Shown here piece by piece: positions 37,239 through 46,942 of a DNA stretch of 64,000 nucleotides (positions within the stretch are counted from its first letter, which is position 1; every line of letters starts with the position of its first letter). The notes under the pieces were generated by a model, which had not been told where the DNA came from, searched no databases, and saw nothing but the letters and a program-made list of their open reading frames with translations. The position numbers were made by a program, and so were the translations under genes. Where the stretch lies: NCBI RefSeq assembly GCF_003933745.1, contig NZ_RSEB01000002.1:186001-250000 (forward strand), read 5' to 3'. Source of the DNA: Glycomyces terrestris (lineage in GTDB: Bacteria; Actinomycetota; Actinomycetes; Mycobacteriales; Micromonosporaceae).

Positions 37239-37934
37239 CTACGGGTTGATCCAGTTGCCGATCGAGATGAGGCTGGCGGCGGAGGCGCCGAGGACCGCGG
37301 TGGCGACGACGGCCGCGGCGAGGAGCCGCAGCGGGGTCTGCGTCCAGTCGGGGCCGATCTGGTGGCGCATCGCCGGCATCGGCCCGGTGCCCTCGGGCCG
37401 GGGCGACTCGACCGCGTCGGGGATCTCCTCCGGCTGGGGCCGCATGAACGCCGACGTGGGGAGCAGCTGCGTGTCGTCGGAGCGGACGCCGCCGTCGACG
37501 CGCACGTGTTCGACCTGGACGGTGACGGGCCCGACGGAGCCGCGCAGGCCGTCGCCGACGCGCGCGAACTGGGCGGTGTCGTCCGGGCGGGGCCGCGCGG
37601 GCTCGGGGCGCGGCTGCGAGGTCTCCCACGAGTACCGGAACCGGTTCGAGTCCGCCGTCGACTCGGTGGCGGGCGACCCGTCGCGGCCGACGCGCGGCAC
37701 GGACCAGCCGCTCGGCTCCGGCCGCGGCGCGGACGGCGCCTGGGGGCCGTGGTCGGGGTTCTCCCACGAGAAGCGCGGCCGGGACGGCTCGCGCGTGTGC
37801 GGGATCGGCCCGCTGACGGTGTCGACCTGGACGGTCTTGAGCTTGTCGGTGCCGCGGCCGTCGCCGACCCGGGGCAGCTCCCCGGTGGTCGGGTGCGTCG
37901 GGTCGCCGTACCGCGGTCCCCAGTTCTCGCTCAC
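37239..37934 (-). CDS. Tail-anchored membrane protein with internal repeats, unknown function
   Basis: The 231-residue protein was not recognised. Residues 1-200 are hydrophilic and Pro/Arg/Asp-rich, with two-fold repeats: PRVGDGRG / PRVGRDG / ARVGDGLRG; RFSWENPD / RYSWETSQ; VQVDTVSG / VQVEHVRVDGG. One helix at the C-terminus (about 203-226, LRLLAAAVVATAVLGASAASL) suggests a tail-anchored protein. It is 10 bp from the DUF305 gene upstream, likely in one operon. Confidence 0.75.
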   Translation of the reverse strand: MSENWGPRYGDPTHPTTGELPRVGDGRGTDKLKTVQVDTVSGPIPHTREPSRPRFSWENPDHGPQAPSAPRPEPSGWSVPRVGRDGSPATESTADSNRFRYSWETSQPRPEPARPRPDDTAQFARVGDGLRGSVGPVTVQVEHVRVDGGVRSDDTQLLPTSAFMRPQPEEIPDAVESPRPEGTGPMPAMRHQIGPDWTQTPLRLLAAAVVATAVLGASAASLISIGNWINP

Positions 37935-37944
37935 GGCGGACTCC

Positions 37945-38565
37945 TTAGCCCTCGACGCTCGCGAGGATCCGGTCGCGGTGGCCTTCGAGGTTCTCGATCT
38001 CGGACTGCTGCACCGTGATCGTGCGCTGCGCCGCGTCCACGACGAGCGGGTCGTCGCTGCGGTCGAGGGCGGCCTTGGCCATGTCGACGCCGCCGATGTG
38101 GTGGTCGATCATGAGGTTCGCGAACATGACGTCGGCGTCGGTCCCGGTGGTGGCCTTGAACTCGGCCATCTCCTCCTCAGAGGCCATGCCCGGCATGAGG
38201 CCGCCGGCCGCCTCCGAGTCGTGGGCGTGCTCCTCGCCCGCCCAGGCCATCGGGTCGCCGCTGGAGAGCTGGACGCCCCACTGCCGCAGCCAGGTGCGGT
38301 ACATGCCCATCTCGGCGCTCTGCGCGGTGGCGATGTCGTACGCGACGGCCTTCATCGTCTCGTCGGAGCCGTTCTGCCACTCGTACATGGCCATGTCGAC
38401 GGCCTGCTGGTGGTGCCTGATCATGTCGCGGGCGAACCCGGCCTCGACCGAGTCGTTCCCCGGCGCGGACGTGGCCGCCACCCAGCCGACCGCGCCGCCG
38501 GCGGCGAGCATGAGCACGGCGGTGATCACGATGAGCACCGCGGGCCTGCGCCACAAGCCGGTCAT
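37945..38565 (-). CDS. DUF305 domain protein, membrane-anchored
   Basis: The 206-residue protein has an N-terminal anchor or signal helix (VLIVITAVLMLAAGGAVGWVAA). The DUF305 ferritin-like bundle follows: FARDMIRHHQQAVDMAMYE, AQSAEMGMYRTWLRQWG, FANLMIDHHIGGVDMAKAAL and TVQQSEIENLEG. HHQQA and HHIGG plus Met-rich stretches (HAHD...LMPGMASEEEM) resemble copper-binding CopM-type members of this family. Extracytoplasmic metal handling is plausible but unproven. Confidence 0.88.
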   Translation of the reverse strand: MTGLWRRPAVLIVITAVLMLAAGGAVGWVAATSAPGNDSVEAGFARDMIRHHQQAVDMAMYEWQNGSDETMKAVAYDIATAQSAEMGMYRTWLRQWGVQLSSGDPMAWAGEEHAHDSEAAGGLMPGMASEEEMAEFKATTGTDADVMFANLMIDHHIGGVDMAKAALDRSDDPLVVDAAQRTITVQQSEIENLEGHRDRILASVEG

Positions 38566-38649
38566 TCGTCCTCCTTCGGCGGGCGCCCCGGTAGAGCGCC
38601 CGCGCCTCCCTGATGCCTAACGAGCGTCGGCCCGAAAGGTTCGCCCCGG

Positions 38650-39513
38650 TCAGCCCGTGGGCATCTGGCCGGCGTCCTCGACCGTGGTCGAGACCCCGCC
38701 GGAGCAGACCGCGTTCGCCTCGGCCGTGTTGTCGGCGTTCTGGATGTAGAAGTCCAGGAACTCGTCGATCTTCGGGTCGTCCAGGTCGTCGGTCTGGTAC
38801 TGCACGCCCCACGCCTGGAGCGAGACCGCGACGCCCTGCTCGGGGTAGGGGCTCATGAGGGAGTAGTCGCGTCCGGTGATCTTCGCCGACAGCTGCGCGA
38901 TGCCGTCGCCGTCGACCAGCGCCGGGTCGTACGTCAGCCACACGGCGCCGTGCTCGAGGGAGTGGACGGCGTTGCCGTCGAGGATCGCGGCGGGGTACAC
39001 CGAGCCGGTGCACGTCTGCCACTGGCCGAGGTGGTTGCCGCCCGCGGGCGGGCTGACCTCGTAGGTCGGGGTGTCGTTCGCGGTGTCCTCGTCGGCGTCC
39101 ACGTGGTTCTGCTGGACGACCCACGGGTTGTCGAGGTCCTCCTCGGTGATGTCGCCGTCCTGGAGGGCCGCGGACACCTCGGAGTAGTTCGCGTAGTCGC
39201 CGTAGAAGTCGGTGACGCCTTCCGGCGGCTGGCTCCGGTCCCACACGACGAACACGGCGGCCCCGATGAGGCCGAGCGCGACGACGCCGACGCCCGCGAA
39301 GGTGAGGATCAGGCCCCACGGCTTCGGCTGCTTCACCTGGACGGCGCGAGCCTTGCGGGACGCGGGCGCCGTCTTCGCGTCCTTGTCGAAGGCGCTCTTC
39401 GCGGGGGCCTTGCCGGCCCCCTTGGCCGGGGTCTTGCCCGAGCCCTTGTCGGTGCCTTTGCCAGTGCTGCCCTTGCCGGCGCTCTTGGTGGCGGTCTGCT
39501 TCTTGGTAGCCAT
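38650..39513 (-). CDS. DUF3105 membrane protein with basic Lys/Gly/Ala tail
   Basis: The 287-residue protein begins with a cytoplasmic Lys-rich tail (residues 1-62, KKQTATKSAGKGSTGKGTDK and similar, histone-H1-like composition). A membrane helix follows (about 68-92), then the DUF3105 domain: GGNHLGQWQTCTGSVY, AVHSLEHGAVWLTYDP, YSLMSPYPEQGVAVSLQAWG and a C-terminal Cys (AVCSGGVS). Conserved His/Cys/Met residues suggest metal binding or a disulfide. Function is unknown. It neighbours DUF305, as often seen in actinobacteria. Confidence 0.87.
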   Translation of the reverse strand: MATKKQTATKSAGKGSTGKGTDKGSGKTPAKGAGKAPAKSAFDKDAKTAPASRKARAVQVKQPKPWGLILTFAGVGVVALGLIGAAVFVVWDRSQPPEGVTDFYGDYANYSEVSAALQDGDITEEDLDNPWVVQQNHVDADEDTANDTPTYEVSPPAGGNHLGQWQTCTGSVYPAAILDGNAVHSLEHGAVWLTYDPALVDGDGIAQLSAKITGRDYSLMSPYPEQGVAVSLQAWGVQYQTDDLDDPKIDEFLDFYIQNADNTAEANAVCSGGVSTTVEDAGQMPTG

Positions 39514-39656
39514 ATCGCGGGGCGTGCCTCTTCGTCGACGACAGGTTGAGCCGGAGCGGCACCGGGGGAGGGCCCGGCATGAACACCACTCGCGTAGGCC
39601 ACCTTACCCGGTCCGGCCTGGACGGTTCCTTCGAGACGCGCCCCGTTTGCCGCCCT

Positions 39657-40358
39657 CTACGCCCCGATGGTCGTGCTGACGCCGCCCGCGCACGTCGCCA
39701 TCGGCTCCGGGTTGAACCGGTCGTTCAGGACGTACGCGTCCAGATACGCCTCGATCGCCTGGTCGGCGGGGTCGTCGGTCTGGTACCGGTTGCCCCACGA
39801 CTGGAGCGACACCGCCGCGCCCTGCTCCGGGTACGGGCTCATCAGCGTGTAGTCGCGGCCCTGGATCAGCAGCGCCAGCGCCTCGACCGCCTCCGGTTCG
39901 ACCAGCTCCGGGTCGTACGTCAGCCACACCGCGCCGTGCTCCATCGAGTGGACCGCGTGCCCGTCGACGAGCGGCGCGTCGTACACCGAGCCGGTGCACG
40001 TCTGCCACTGGCCGAGGTGGTCGCCGCCGACCGGCGGCCGCAGCTCGTACACCGGCGGCTGCCCGTCCCAGCCGGTCTGGGCGTCCACGTGGTCCTGCTG
40101 GGCCACGAACGGGTGCTCCAGCTCCTCGGCGGTGACGTCGCCGGCCTGGATCGCGGCCATGACGGTCGCGTAGTCGCCGTACTCGCCGTAGAAGCTCTCC
40201 ACGCCCTCGATCTCGGCGGGCGCCTCGGCCTGCTGCGTCGCGGGCTCGGCCGCGGCGCCGCCGTCGGCCGACGGGTCGGGGGAGGGGGTGCAGGCCGCGA
40301 GGGCCGCCAGGGCCAGGAGGGACGCGGTCGCGGACCAGCCGGTGTGAAGCGGGCGCAT
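39657..40358 (-). CDS. DUF3105 lipoprotein, paralogue of the upstream-located gene
   Basis: The 233-residue lipoprotein (LLALAALAACT, Cys near 22) has the same DUF3105 domain as the neighbouring gene (GGDHLGQWQTCTGSVY, AVHSMEHGAVWLTYDP, YTLMSPYPEQGAAVSLQSWG). The two domains are clearly duplicates, but one is anchored by a helix and the other by lipid. ATG at 40358 is chosen from the lipoprotein signal; the ribosome site is weak. Confidence 0.87.
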   Translation of the reverse strand: MRPLHTGWSATASLLALAALAACTPSPDPSADGGAAAEPATQQAEAPAEIEGVESFYGEYGDYATVMAAIQAGDVTAEELEHPFVAQQDHVDAQTGWDGQPPVYELRPPVGGDHLGQWQTCTGSVYDAPLVDGHAVHSMEHGAVWLTYDPELVEPEAVEALALLIQGRDYTLMSPYPEQGAAVSLQSWGNRYQTDDPADQAIEAYLDAYVLNDRFNPEPMATCAGGVSTTIGA

Positions 40359-40424
40359 GTTCGGAAGCCTTCCGTCGGAGTTGCCGACCCTCAACCTACC
40401 CGTGCAGGCCACACGGGCCTTTAT

Positions 40425-40457
40425 CACTCGCGAGTGCGCGAGCCGGGAGTCTACGAT
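40425..40457 (+). promoter_or_regulatory. argS promoter with upstream palindrome
   Basis: TACGAT at 40452-40457 ends 6 nt before the argS GTG at 40464, the leaderless arrangement. Upstream, CACTCGCGAGTG (40425-40436) is a perfect 12-bp palindrome that would cover the -35 region and could bind a regulator. Confidence 0.5.
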
Positions 40458-40463
40458 TACCGG

Positions 40464-42113
40464 GTGACTCCTGAGACGCTCGCAGAGAAAGTGCTGTCCG
40501 CTACGCGCGAAGCCTTCGAGGCCCTCGGCCTCGACGCCACCGTCCTGCCCGCCCAGACGGCGGTGGAGCGACCCAGGGACCCCAAGCACGGCGACTACGC
40601 CTCCAACATCGCGCTCCAGACCGCGAAGAAGGCCGGCACGAACCCGCGGGCCCTCGCCGAGAAGGTCAGCGAGCTCCTCGCCGCCGCCGACGGCGTCGCC
40701 AAGGTCGACATCGCCGGACCCGGCTTCCTGAACATCACCCTCGACGCGGCCGCCGCCGCGGGCATCGCCGGGAAGATCGTCGCCGCCGGAGCCGCCTACG
40801 GCACCAACAACTCCATGGAAGGCGTCTACGCCAACCTCGAGTTCGTGTCCGCCAACCCGACCGGCCCCATCCACGCGGGCGGCACCCGCTGGGCCGCCCT
40901 CGGCGACGCCCTGGCCCGGATCATGCGCGCCTCCGGCGCCAAGCTCACCACCGAGTACTACGTCAACGACGCCGGCGCCCAGATCGACCACTTCGCCGCG
41001 TCGCTCCTCGCCCGCGCCAAGGGCGAGCCGACCCCCGAGAACGGCTACGTCGGCGCCTACATCGACGAGATCGCCGCCGACGTCCTCAAGGAGCGGCCCG
41101 ACGCGCTCCAGTCCGAGGACCCGTACGAGGTCTTCAAGACCGCGGGCCTCGACCTCATGCTCAAGGACATCCAGGCCACCCTCGCCGACTTCGGCACCCA
41201 CTTCGACGTGTTCTTCAGCGAGAAGGGCATGCACGACCGCGGCGAGGTCGAGAACGCGGTCCAGCGGCTCTCCGACCTCGGCCACGTCTACGAGGCCGAC
41301 GGCGCCGTCTGGCTGCGCACCACCGAGTTCGGCGACGACAAGGACCGGGTGCTCAAGAACTCCAAGGGCGCCTGGACCTACTTCGCCTCCGACTGCGCCT
41401 ACTACCTCGACAAGCGCGAGCGCGGCTTCGCGAAGCTCATCTTCATGCTCGGCGCCGACCACCACGGCTACGTCGGCCGCATGCAGGCCATCAGCCGGGC
41501 CTTCGGCGACGAGCCCGGCACGATGGAGATCCTCATCGGCCAGTTCGTGAACCTGCTGAACAACGGCGAGCCGGTCCGGCTCTCCAAGCGCGCCGGCACC
41601 ATCATCACGCTCAACGACGTCGTCGAGGCCGTCGGCGTCGACGCCGCCCGGTACGCGCTCACCCGCTACAGCGCCGACTCGACCATCGACCTCGACATCG
41701 AGCTGTGGACCAAGCACGGCAACGAGAACCCGGTCTACTACGTGCAGTACGCGCACGCCCGGACCTCCGCCGTCCTCCGCAACGCCGCCGAGCGCGGCGT
41801 CGACAAGGGCGAGTCCTACGACGCCGCCCTGCTCACCCACGAGCGCGAGTCCGACCTGCTCAAGGCCCTCGCCGAGTTCCCGGCCGTGGTCGCCTCGGCC
41901 GCCGAGCTGCGCGAACCGCACCGGGTCGCCCGCTACGCCGAGGAGCTCGCCGGCGCTTACCACCGGTTCCAGCACGACTGCCGGGTCCTGCCCTTCCCCG
42001 ACGAGGAGGCCACGGACCTGAACCGGGCCCGGCTGTGGGTCGTCGACGCCACCCGCACCGTCCTCGCCAACGCGCTCGCCCTGCTCGGCGTCTCGGCCCC
42101 GGAGCGGATGTAA
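40464..42113 (+). CDS. argS: Arginyl-tRNA synthetase
   Basis: The 549-residue class I synthetase has an N-terminal add-1 domain (residues 1-100), NLEFVSANPTGPIHAGGTRWAALGDAL (HIGH-like motif HAGG), YYVNDAGAQ, VRLSKRAGTIITLNDVV (KMSKS-like), YALTRYSADSTIDLD and the anticodon-binding DALR domain (YVQYAHARTSAVLRNA to the end). GTG start with leaderless -10. Its TAA overlaps the lysA ATG, beginning an argS-lysA-hom-thrC-thrB operon. Confidence 0.97.
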   Translation: MTPETLAEKVLSATREAFEALGLDATVLPAQTAVERPRDPKHGDYASNIALQTAKKAGTNPRALAEKVSELLAAADGVAKVDIAGPGFLNITLDAAAAAGIAGKIVAAGAAYGTNNSMEGVYANLEFVSANPTGPIHAGGTRWAALGDALARIMRASGAKLTTEYYVNDAGAQIDHFAASLLARAKGEPTPENGYVGAYIDEIAADVLKERPDALQSEDPYEVFKTAGLDLMLKDIQATLADFGTHFDVFFSEKGMHDRGEVENAVQRLSDLGHVYEADGAVWLRTTEFGDDKDRVLKNSKGAWTYFASDCAYYLDKRERGFAKLIFMLGADHHGYVGRMQAISRAFGDEPGTMEILIGQFVNLLNNGEPVRLSKRAGTIITLNDVVEAVGVDAARYALTRYSADSTIDLDIELWTKHGNENPVYYVQYAHARTSAVLRNAAERGVDKGESYDAALLTHERESDLLKALAEFPAVVASAAELREPHRVARYAEELAGAYHRFQHDCRVLPFPDEEATDLNRARLWVVDATRTVLANALALLGVSAPERM

Positions 42114-43510
42114 TGCGGACCCACGAAGCCGGCGCGCTGCACGGCGACTTCGCCTCCCTGCGCCCCGCCTGGCTCAGCGTGCCCGAGGACGTGAACACGC
42201 TCCTCCCGCAGCTGTGGTCCCGGAACGTCGAGCGCGCCGACGACGGCGTCCTCCACATCGGCGGCGTCTCCGTCGAGAAGCTCGCCGCCGAGTTCGGCAC
42301 GCCCGCGTACGTCTTCGACGAGGACGACTTCCGCGCCCGCTGCCGCGCCTGGACCGAGGCCTTCGACGGCGCCGACGTCTTCTACGCCTCCAAGGCGTTC
42401 TGCTCCAAGGCCGTGCTCCGCGCCGCCGCCGAGGAGGGCCTGTTCGTCGACGTGTGCACCGCCGGCGAACTCGCCGTCGCCCTCGCGGCCGGCCTCGACC
42501 CGGCCCGCCTCGGCCTGCACGGCAACAACAAGTCCGCGGCCGAGCTGCACCAGGCGGTGGCGATCGGCGTCGGCCGCATCGTCGCCGACTCGTTCCAGGA
42601 GATCGAGCGCCTCGAGGCGATCGCGAAGGAGCTCGGGAAGCGCCCGAACGTCATGATCCGCGTGAACGTGGGCGTCGAGGCGCACACGCACGAGTTCATC
42701 GCGACCGCGCACGAGGACCAGAAGTTCGGCTTCGCGCTGGCCGACGGCGTCGCCTACGAGGCCGCGCGCCGCGTCATCGCCGCCGAGCACCTGCACCTCC
42801 TCGGCCTGCACTCGCACATCGGCTCGCAGATCTTCGACACCGCCGCGTTCGAGGTCTCGGCCGCGCGCGTGGCCCGCCTCCAGGCGAAGCTCCAGGCCGA
42901 CTTCGGCGTCACCCTCGACGAGCTCGACCTCGGCGGCGGCTTCGGCATGGCCTACACGACCCAGGACGACCCGCTGGCGCCCGCCGACATCGCCGCGAGC
43001 CTGCGAAAGATCGTCGACGACGAGTGCGCGGCCGCCGGGATCGCGGTCCCGCGCCTGTCGATCGAGCCCGGCCGGACCCTCATCGGCCCGTCGATGTTCA
43101 CGCTGTACGAGGTCGGCACGGTCAAGCCCGTCACCCTCTCGGCGGGCGCCTCGCGCCTGTACGTCTCCGTCGACGGCGGCATCAGCGACAACATCCGGAC
43201 CGCGCTGTACGACGCCACCTACTCGGCGACGCTCGCCTCGCGCTCGTCGGCCGCCACGCCCGCGCTCGCCCGCGTTGTGGGAAAGCATTGCGAATCCGGC
43301 GACATTGTTGTTAAAGATGAATTCCTCCCGGCGGACGTCACGCCGGGGGACCTGCTCGCGGTCCCGGGGACCGGCGCCTACTGCCGCTCCATGGGCTCGA
43401 ACTACAACCACGTGCCGCGCCCGCCGGTCGTGGCCGTCCGCGACGGCCAGGCCCGAGTGATCCTGGCCCGCGAGACCGTCGACGACCTGCTGCGACTCGA
43501 CGTCGGCTAG
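42113..43510 (+). CDS. lysA: Diaminopimelate decarboxylase
   Basis: The 465-residue fold-III PLP enzyme has the PLP lysine in VFYASKAFCSKAVLR, GLHGNNKSAAEL, HSHIGSQIFD, LDLGGGFGMAYT, SIEPGRTLIGPS, VDGGISDNIR and PGTGAYCRSMGSNYNHVPRPP. It makes lysine from meso-diaminopimelate. A 40-residue N-terminal extension is usual for actinobacterial LysA. One-base overlap with argS. Confidence 0.97.
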   Translation: MRTHEAGALHGDFASLRPAWLSVPEDVNTLLPQLWSRNVERADDGVLHIGGVSVEKLAAEFGTPAYVFDEDDFRARCRAWTEAFDGADVFYASKAFCSKAVLRAAAEEGLFVDVCTAGELAVALAAGLDPARLGLHGNNKSAAELHQAVAIGVGRIVADSFQEIERLEAIAKELGKRPNVMIRVNVGVEAHTHEFIATAHEDQKFGFALADGVAYEAARRVIAAEHLHLLGLHSHIGSQIFDTAAFEVSAARVARLQAKLQADFGVTLDELDLGGGFGMAYTTQDDPLAPADIAASLRKIVDDECAAAGIAVPRLSIEPGRTLIGPSMFTLYEVGTVKPVTLSAGASRLYVSVDGGISDNIRTALYDATYSATLASRSSAATPALARVVGKHCESGDIVVKDEFLPADVTPGDLLAVPGTGAYCRSMGSNYNHVPRPPVVAVRDGQARVILARETVDDLLRLDVG

Positions 43511-43556
43511 CCCGGGCGCGATGCGCGCGCCACACCACGGAAAGAGGACACCAGCG

Positions 43557-44834
43557 ATGAGACTCGCGCTACTCGGATGCGGCACCGTCGGCAGTGAAGT
43601 CGTGCGCCTCATGCGAACGCGCGGGGAGGAGCTGGCCGCCCGCGTGGGCGAGCCGGTCGAGATCGTCGGCATCGCCGTGCGCCGCCTCGACCGGGACCGC
43701 TCGCACCTGCCGGTGGACCCGAGCCTGTTCACCAACGACGCGCTCAGCCTCGTCAAGCGCGAGGACGTGGACATCGTCGTGGAGGTCGCCGGCGGCATCG
43801 AGCCGGCCCGCACCTGGATCACCACCGCCCTCGGCGAGGGCAAGTCGGTCGTGACCGCGAACAAGGCCCTGCTCGCCGAGGACGGCCCGGCCCTGTCCGC
43901 CGCCGCGAAGGCCGGCGGCGCGGACCTGTACTACGAGGCCGCCGCCGCGGCCGCGATCCCGCTCATGCGCCCGCTGCGCGAGTCGCTCCACGGCGACACG
44001 ATCAACCGCGTCCTCGGCATCGTCAACGGCACCACGAACTACATCCTCAGCCAGATGTCGCAGACGGGCGCCTCGTTCGAGGAGGCCCTCGGCGAGGCCA
44101 CCGAGCTCGGGTACGCCGAGGCCGACCCGACCGCCGACGTCGACAACTACGACGCCGCCGCGAAGGCCGCGCTCATCGCCTCGCTCGCGTTCCACACGCA
44201 CATCGACCTCGGCGAGGTCTACCGCGAGGGCATCCGCGGCGTCTCCGCCGCCGACATCGCCTCCGCCGCGGCCGAGGGCCGCGTCGTCAAGCCGCTGTGC
44301 ATCGCCACCCGGGAGGCCGACGGCGTGTCCGTGCGCGTCCACCCGGCGATGATCCCGGCGACCCACCCGCTCGCGAACGTCAACGGCGCCTACAACGCCG
44401 TGTTCGTCGAGGCCGAGTCCGCCGGCCGCCTCATGTTCTACGGAGCGGGAGCGGGCGGCACCGAGACCGCGTCCGCGGTGCTCGGCGATATCGTGGCCGT
44501 GGCGCGCAACAAGCGCGGCGGGATCACCGCGTTCCCGCCCGAGGCCGCCTACCAGGACCTGCCGGTGAAACCCATCGGCGAGGCCCGCACCCGCTACCAC
44601 GTCAGCCTCGACGTCGTGGACGAGCCCGGCGTGCTCGCCCGTGTGGCGGCCACCTTCGCCCACCACGGCGTCAGCATCGCCACCGTCCACCAGTCCGGCC
44701 GCGGCGACGACGCCCAGCTGGTGGTGGTCACCCACACGGCCGCCGACAAGCAGTTGTCGGACACCGTTGACGAACTGTCGCAGCTGACGTCGGTGCACCA
44801 GGTCACCAGCGTCATGCGCGTCGAAGGAGAATAA
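43557..44834 (+). CDS. hom: Homoserine dehydrogenase
   Basis: The 425-residue protein has NAD(P) binding [21 protein letters not shown] (catalytic Lys region), [56 protein letters not shown] and a C-terminal ACT domain ([26 protein letters not shown] in parts), the site for threonine feedback. ATG at 43557 has AAAGAGGA 8 nt upstream. Between lysA and it are 46 bp with a small GC hairpin (43515-43531). Confidence 0.97.
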   Translation: MRLALLGCGTVGSEVVRLMRTRGEELAARVGEPVEIVGIAVRRLDRDRSHLPVDPSLFTNDALSLVKREDVDIVVEVAGGIEPARTWITTALGEGKSVVTANKALLAEDGPALSAAAKAGGADLYYEAAAAAAIPLMRPLRESLHGDTINRVLGIVNGTTNYILSQMSQTGASFEEALGEATELGYAEADPTADVDNYDAAAKAALIASLAFHTHIDLGEVYREGIRGVSAADIASAAAEGRVVKPLCIATREADGVSVRVHPAMIPATHPLANVNGAYNAVFVEAESAGRLMFYGAGAGGTETASAVLGDIVAVARNKRGGITAFPPEAAYQDLPVKPIGEARTRYHVSLDVVDEPGVLARVAATFAHHGVSIATVHQSGRGDDAQLVVVTHTAADKQLSDTVDELSQLTSVHQVTSVMRVEGE

Positions 44835-44841
44835 GGACGCG

Positions 44842-45912
44842 ATGTCCGCTGCTGCTATGCGCCCGGGGTGGCGCGGCCTGATCGAGGAGTTCCGGGACCG
44901 CCTCCCCGTCTCCGCCGCCACCCCCGTGGTGACCCTCCAGGAGGGCGGCACCCCGCTCCTCCCGGCCCCCGTCCTGTCGGCCCGGACCGGCTGCGACGTC
45001 TACCTCAAGATCGAGGGCCTGAACCCGACCGGCTCCTTCAAGGACCGCGGCATGACGCTCGCGGTCTCGAAGGCCGTCGAGGACGGCTCGAAGGCCGTCA
45101 TCTGCGCCTCGACCGGCAACACGTCCGCGTCGGCCGCCGCCTACGCCGCGCGCGCCGGGATCACCTGCGCGGTGCTCATCCCGGCCGGGAAGATCGCCCT
45201 CGGCAAGCTCGCCCAGGCGCTCGTCCACGGCGCCAAGGTCCTCCAGGTCGACGGCAACTTCGACGACTGCCTCTCCATCGCCGACAAGCTCGCGATCGAG
45301 TACCCGGTCACGCTCGTCAACCACCTGAACTACAACCGCATCCTCGGGCAGAAGACCGCCGCGTACGAGGTCGTGCAGGTCCTCGGCGACGCCCCGGACC
45401 TCCACTGCCTCCCGGTCGGCAACGCCGGCAACATCACCGCGTACTGGCTGGGCTACAACGAGGACCACGCCGCCGGCGCGGCCACGAAGCTGCCGACGAT
45501 GCTCGGCGTCCAGGCCGCCGGCTCGGCCCCGATCGTCGAGGGCCGCGTCGTGGAGCACCCGCAGACCATCGCCACCGCGATCCGCATCGGCAACCCCGCG
45601 TCCTGGACCAAGGCCCTCGACGTGAAGAAGGAGTCCGGCGGCGACATCATCGCGGCCACCGACCGCGAGATCCACGCCGCGTACATGCTCCTGGCCCGCT
45701 CCGAAGGCGTCTTCGTCGAACTCGCCTCCGCCGCCTCCGTGGCCGGCCTCCTCAAGCAGGCCGAAGCCGGCCTCGTCGAGAAGGGGCAGACCGTCGTCTG
45801 CACCGTCACCGGCAACGGGCTCAAGGACCCCGACTGGGCCGTCTCGACCGCGCCGCAGCCGCAGACCGTCCCGGTCGACGTGCTCAAGACCGCGACCGCG
45901 CTGGGGCTGTGA
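44842..45912 (+). CDS. thrC: Threonine synthase
   Basis: The 356-residue fold-II PLP enzyme has [19 protein letters not shown] (PLP Lys), [36 protein letters not shown] and [13 protein letters not shown]. It converts O-phosphohomoserine to threonine. It is the short bacterial form. It starts 7 bp after hom and is followed by thrB after 55 bp. Confidence 0.97.
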   Translation: MSAAAMRPGWRGLIEEFRDRLPVSAATPVVTLQEGGTPLLPAPVLSARTGCDVYLKIEGLNPTGSFKDRGMTLAVSKAVEDGSKAVICASTGNTSASAAAYAARAGITCAVLIPAGKIALGKLAQALVHGAKVLQVDGNFDDCLSIADKLAIEYPVTLVNHLNYNRILGQKTAAYEVVQVLGDAPDLHCLPVGNAGNITAYWLGYNEDHAAGAATKLPTMLGVQAAGSAPIVEGRVVEHPQTIATAIRIGNPASWTKALDVKKESGGDIIAATDREIHAAYMLLARSEGVFVELASAASVAGLLKQAEAGLVEKGQTVVCTVTGNGLKDPDWAVSTAPQPQTVPVDVLKTATALGL

Positions 45913-45967
45913 TGGGCGGCGAAGCGGCCACCGGCCCGGGTCGCGGCGGACGACGGGCGGACCGGTA

Positions 45968-46894
45968 GTGGGCGCCGTCTCGACCGGGCCGCGGGCGACC
46001 GTCCGCGTCCCGGCCACCTCCGCGAACCTCGGGCCCGGCTTCGACTCGCTCGGGCTCGCGCTCGACCTGTGGGACGAGGTCACCGCCGAGGCCACCAGCG
46101 GCACCGCGATCACCGTCGAGGTCGAAGGCGAGGGCGCCGGCACCGTGCCCGGCGACGAGCGCCACCTCGTCGCCTCCGCGATGCTCCGCACGTTCGCCTC
46201 GCTCGACCTCGCCACTCCCGGCCTGAAGCTCAAGTGCCGCAACAGGATTCCGCACGCGCGCGGCCTCGGCTCCTCGTCCGCGGCGATCGTGGCCGGCATC
46301 ATGCTCGCCGACGCGCTCGCCGGCGCGGGCCTCACTCCCGGCCAGAAGCTCAAGCTCGCCGACGAGATCGAAGGCCACCCCGACAACGTCGCGCCGTGCC
46401 TCTTGGGCGGCTTCACCATCGCGTACTCCACTGAGGACGGCGCGAAGGCGGTCGCGCTCGACCCGTCGCCGCGCATCCGCCCGTGGGTCTACATCCCGCA
46501 GACGAAGGGCCTGACCTCGGTCGCGCGCGCCGCGCTCCCGGAGAAGGTCGCGTACGCCGACGCGGTCTTCAACCTGTCGCGCGCGGCGCTGCTCGTCGCG
46601 GCCGTCTCGCACCAGCCCTCGCGGCTGTTCGAGGCCACCGACGACCGCCTCCACCAGCGCTTCCGCGCCTCGGGAATGCCCGAGAGCACGCGGTTGTTGC
46701 AGGCATTGCGCACCTCCGGGACCGCCGCGGCGATCTCGGGAGCGGGGCCGACCGTGCTCGCACTGGCGGTCGACGACGCCGACGTCCCCGAAGCCCCCGC
46801 GGGCTTCGAACGGCGGCGCCTCGACTGCGCTTCGGGAGCGGCACTCGTCGCGTCCGAAGGCGCGGCGCAGGTCGCAACCGCTGCGAACGAGTGA
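45968..46894 (+). CDS. thrB: Homoserine kinase
   Basis: The 308-residue GHMP kinase has VPATSANLGPGFDSLGLAL, the ATP loop IPHARGLGSSSAAIVAGI, EGHPDNVAPCLLGG and AAISGAGPTVLAL. It phosphorylates homoserine for ThrC. GTG at 45968. End of the aspartate-family operon. Confidence 0.97.
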   Translation: MGAVSTGPRATVRVPATSANLGPGFDSLGLALDLWDEVTAEATSGTAITVEVEGEGAGTVPGDERHLVASAMLRTFASLDLATPGLKLKCRNRIPHARGLGSSSAAIVAGIMLADALAGAGLTPGQKLKLADEIEGHPDNVAPCLLGGFTIAYSTEDGAKAVALDPSPRIRPWVYIPQTKGLTSVARAALPEKVAYADAVFNLSRAALLVAAVSHQPSRLFEATDDRLHQRFRASGMPESTRLLQALRTSGTAAAISGAGPTVLALAVDDADVPEAPAGFERRRLDCASGAALVASEGAAQVATAANE

Positions 46895-46906
46895 TCCTCG
46901 GGTCCG

Positions 46907-46936
46907 TTGTTGGGAATGGCAAGAGTGCGCTACTAT
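46907..46936 (+). promoter_or_regulatory. Promoter of rho
   Basis: TTGTTG (46907-46912) and TACTAT (46931-46936) are 18 bp apart. It is among the best promoter matches in the window. It implies a leader of about 465 nt before rho. Confidence 0.6.
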
Positions 46937-46942
46937 TCCAGT

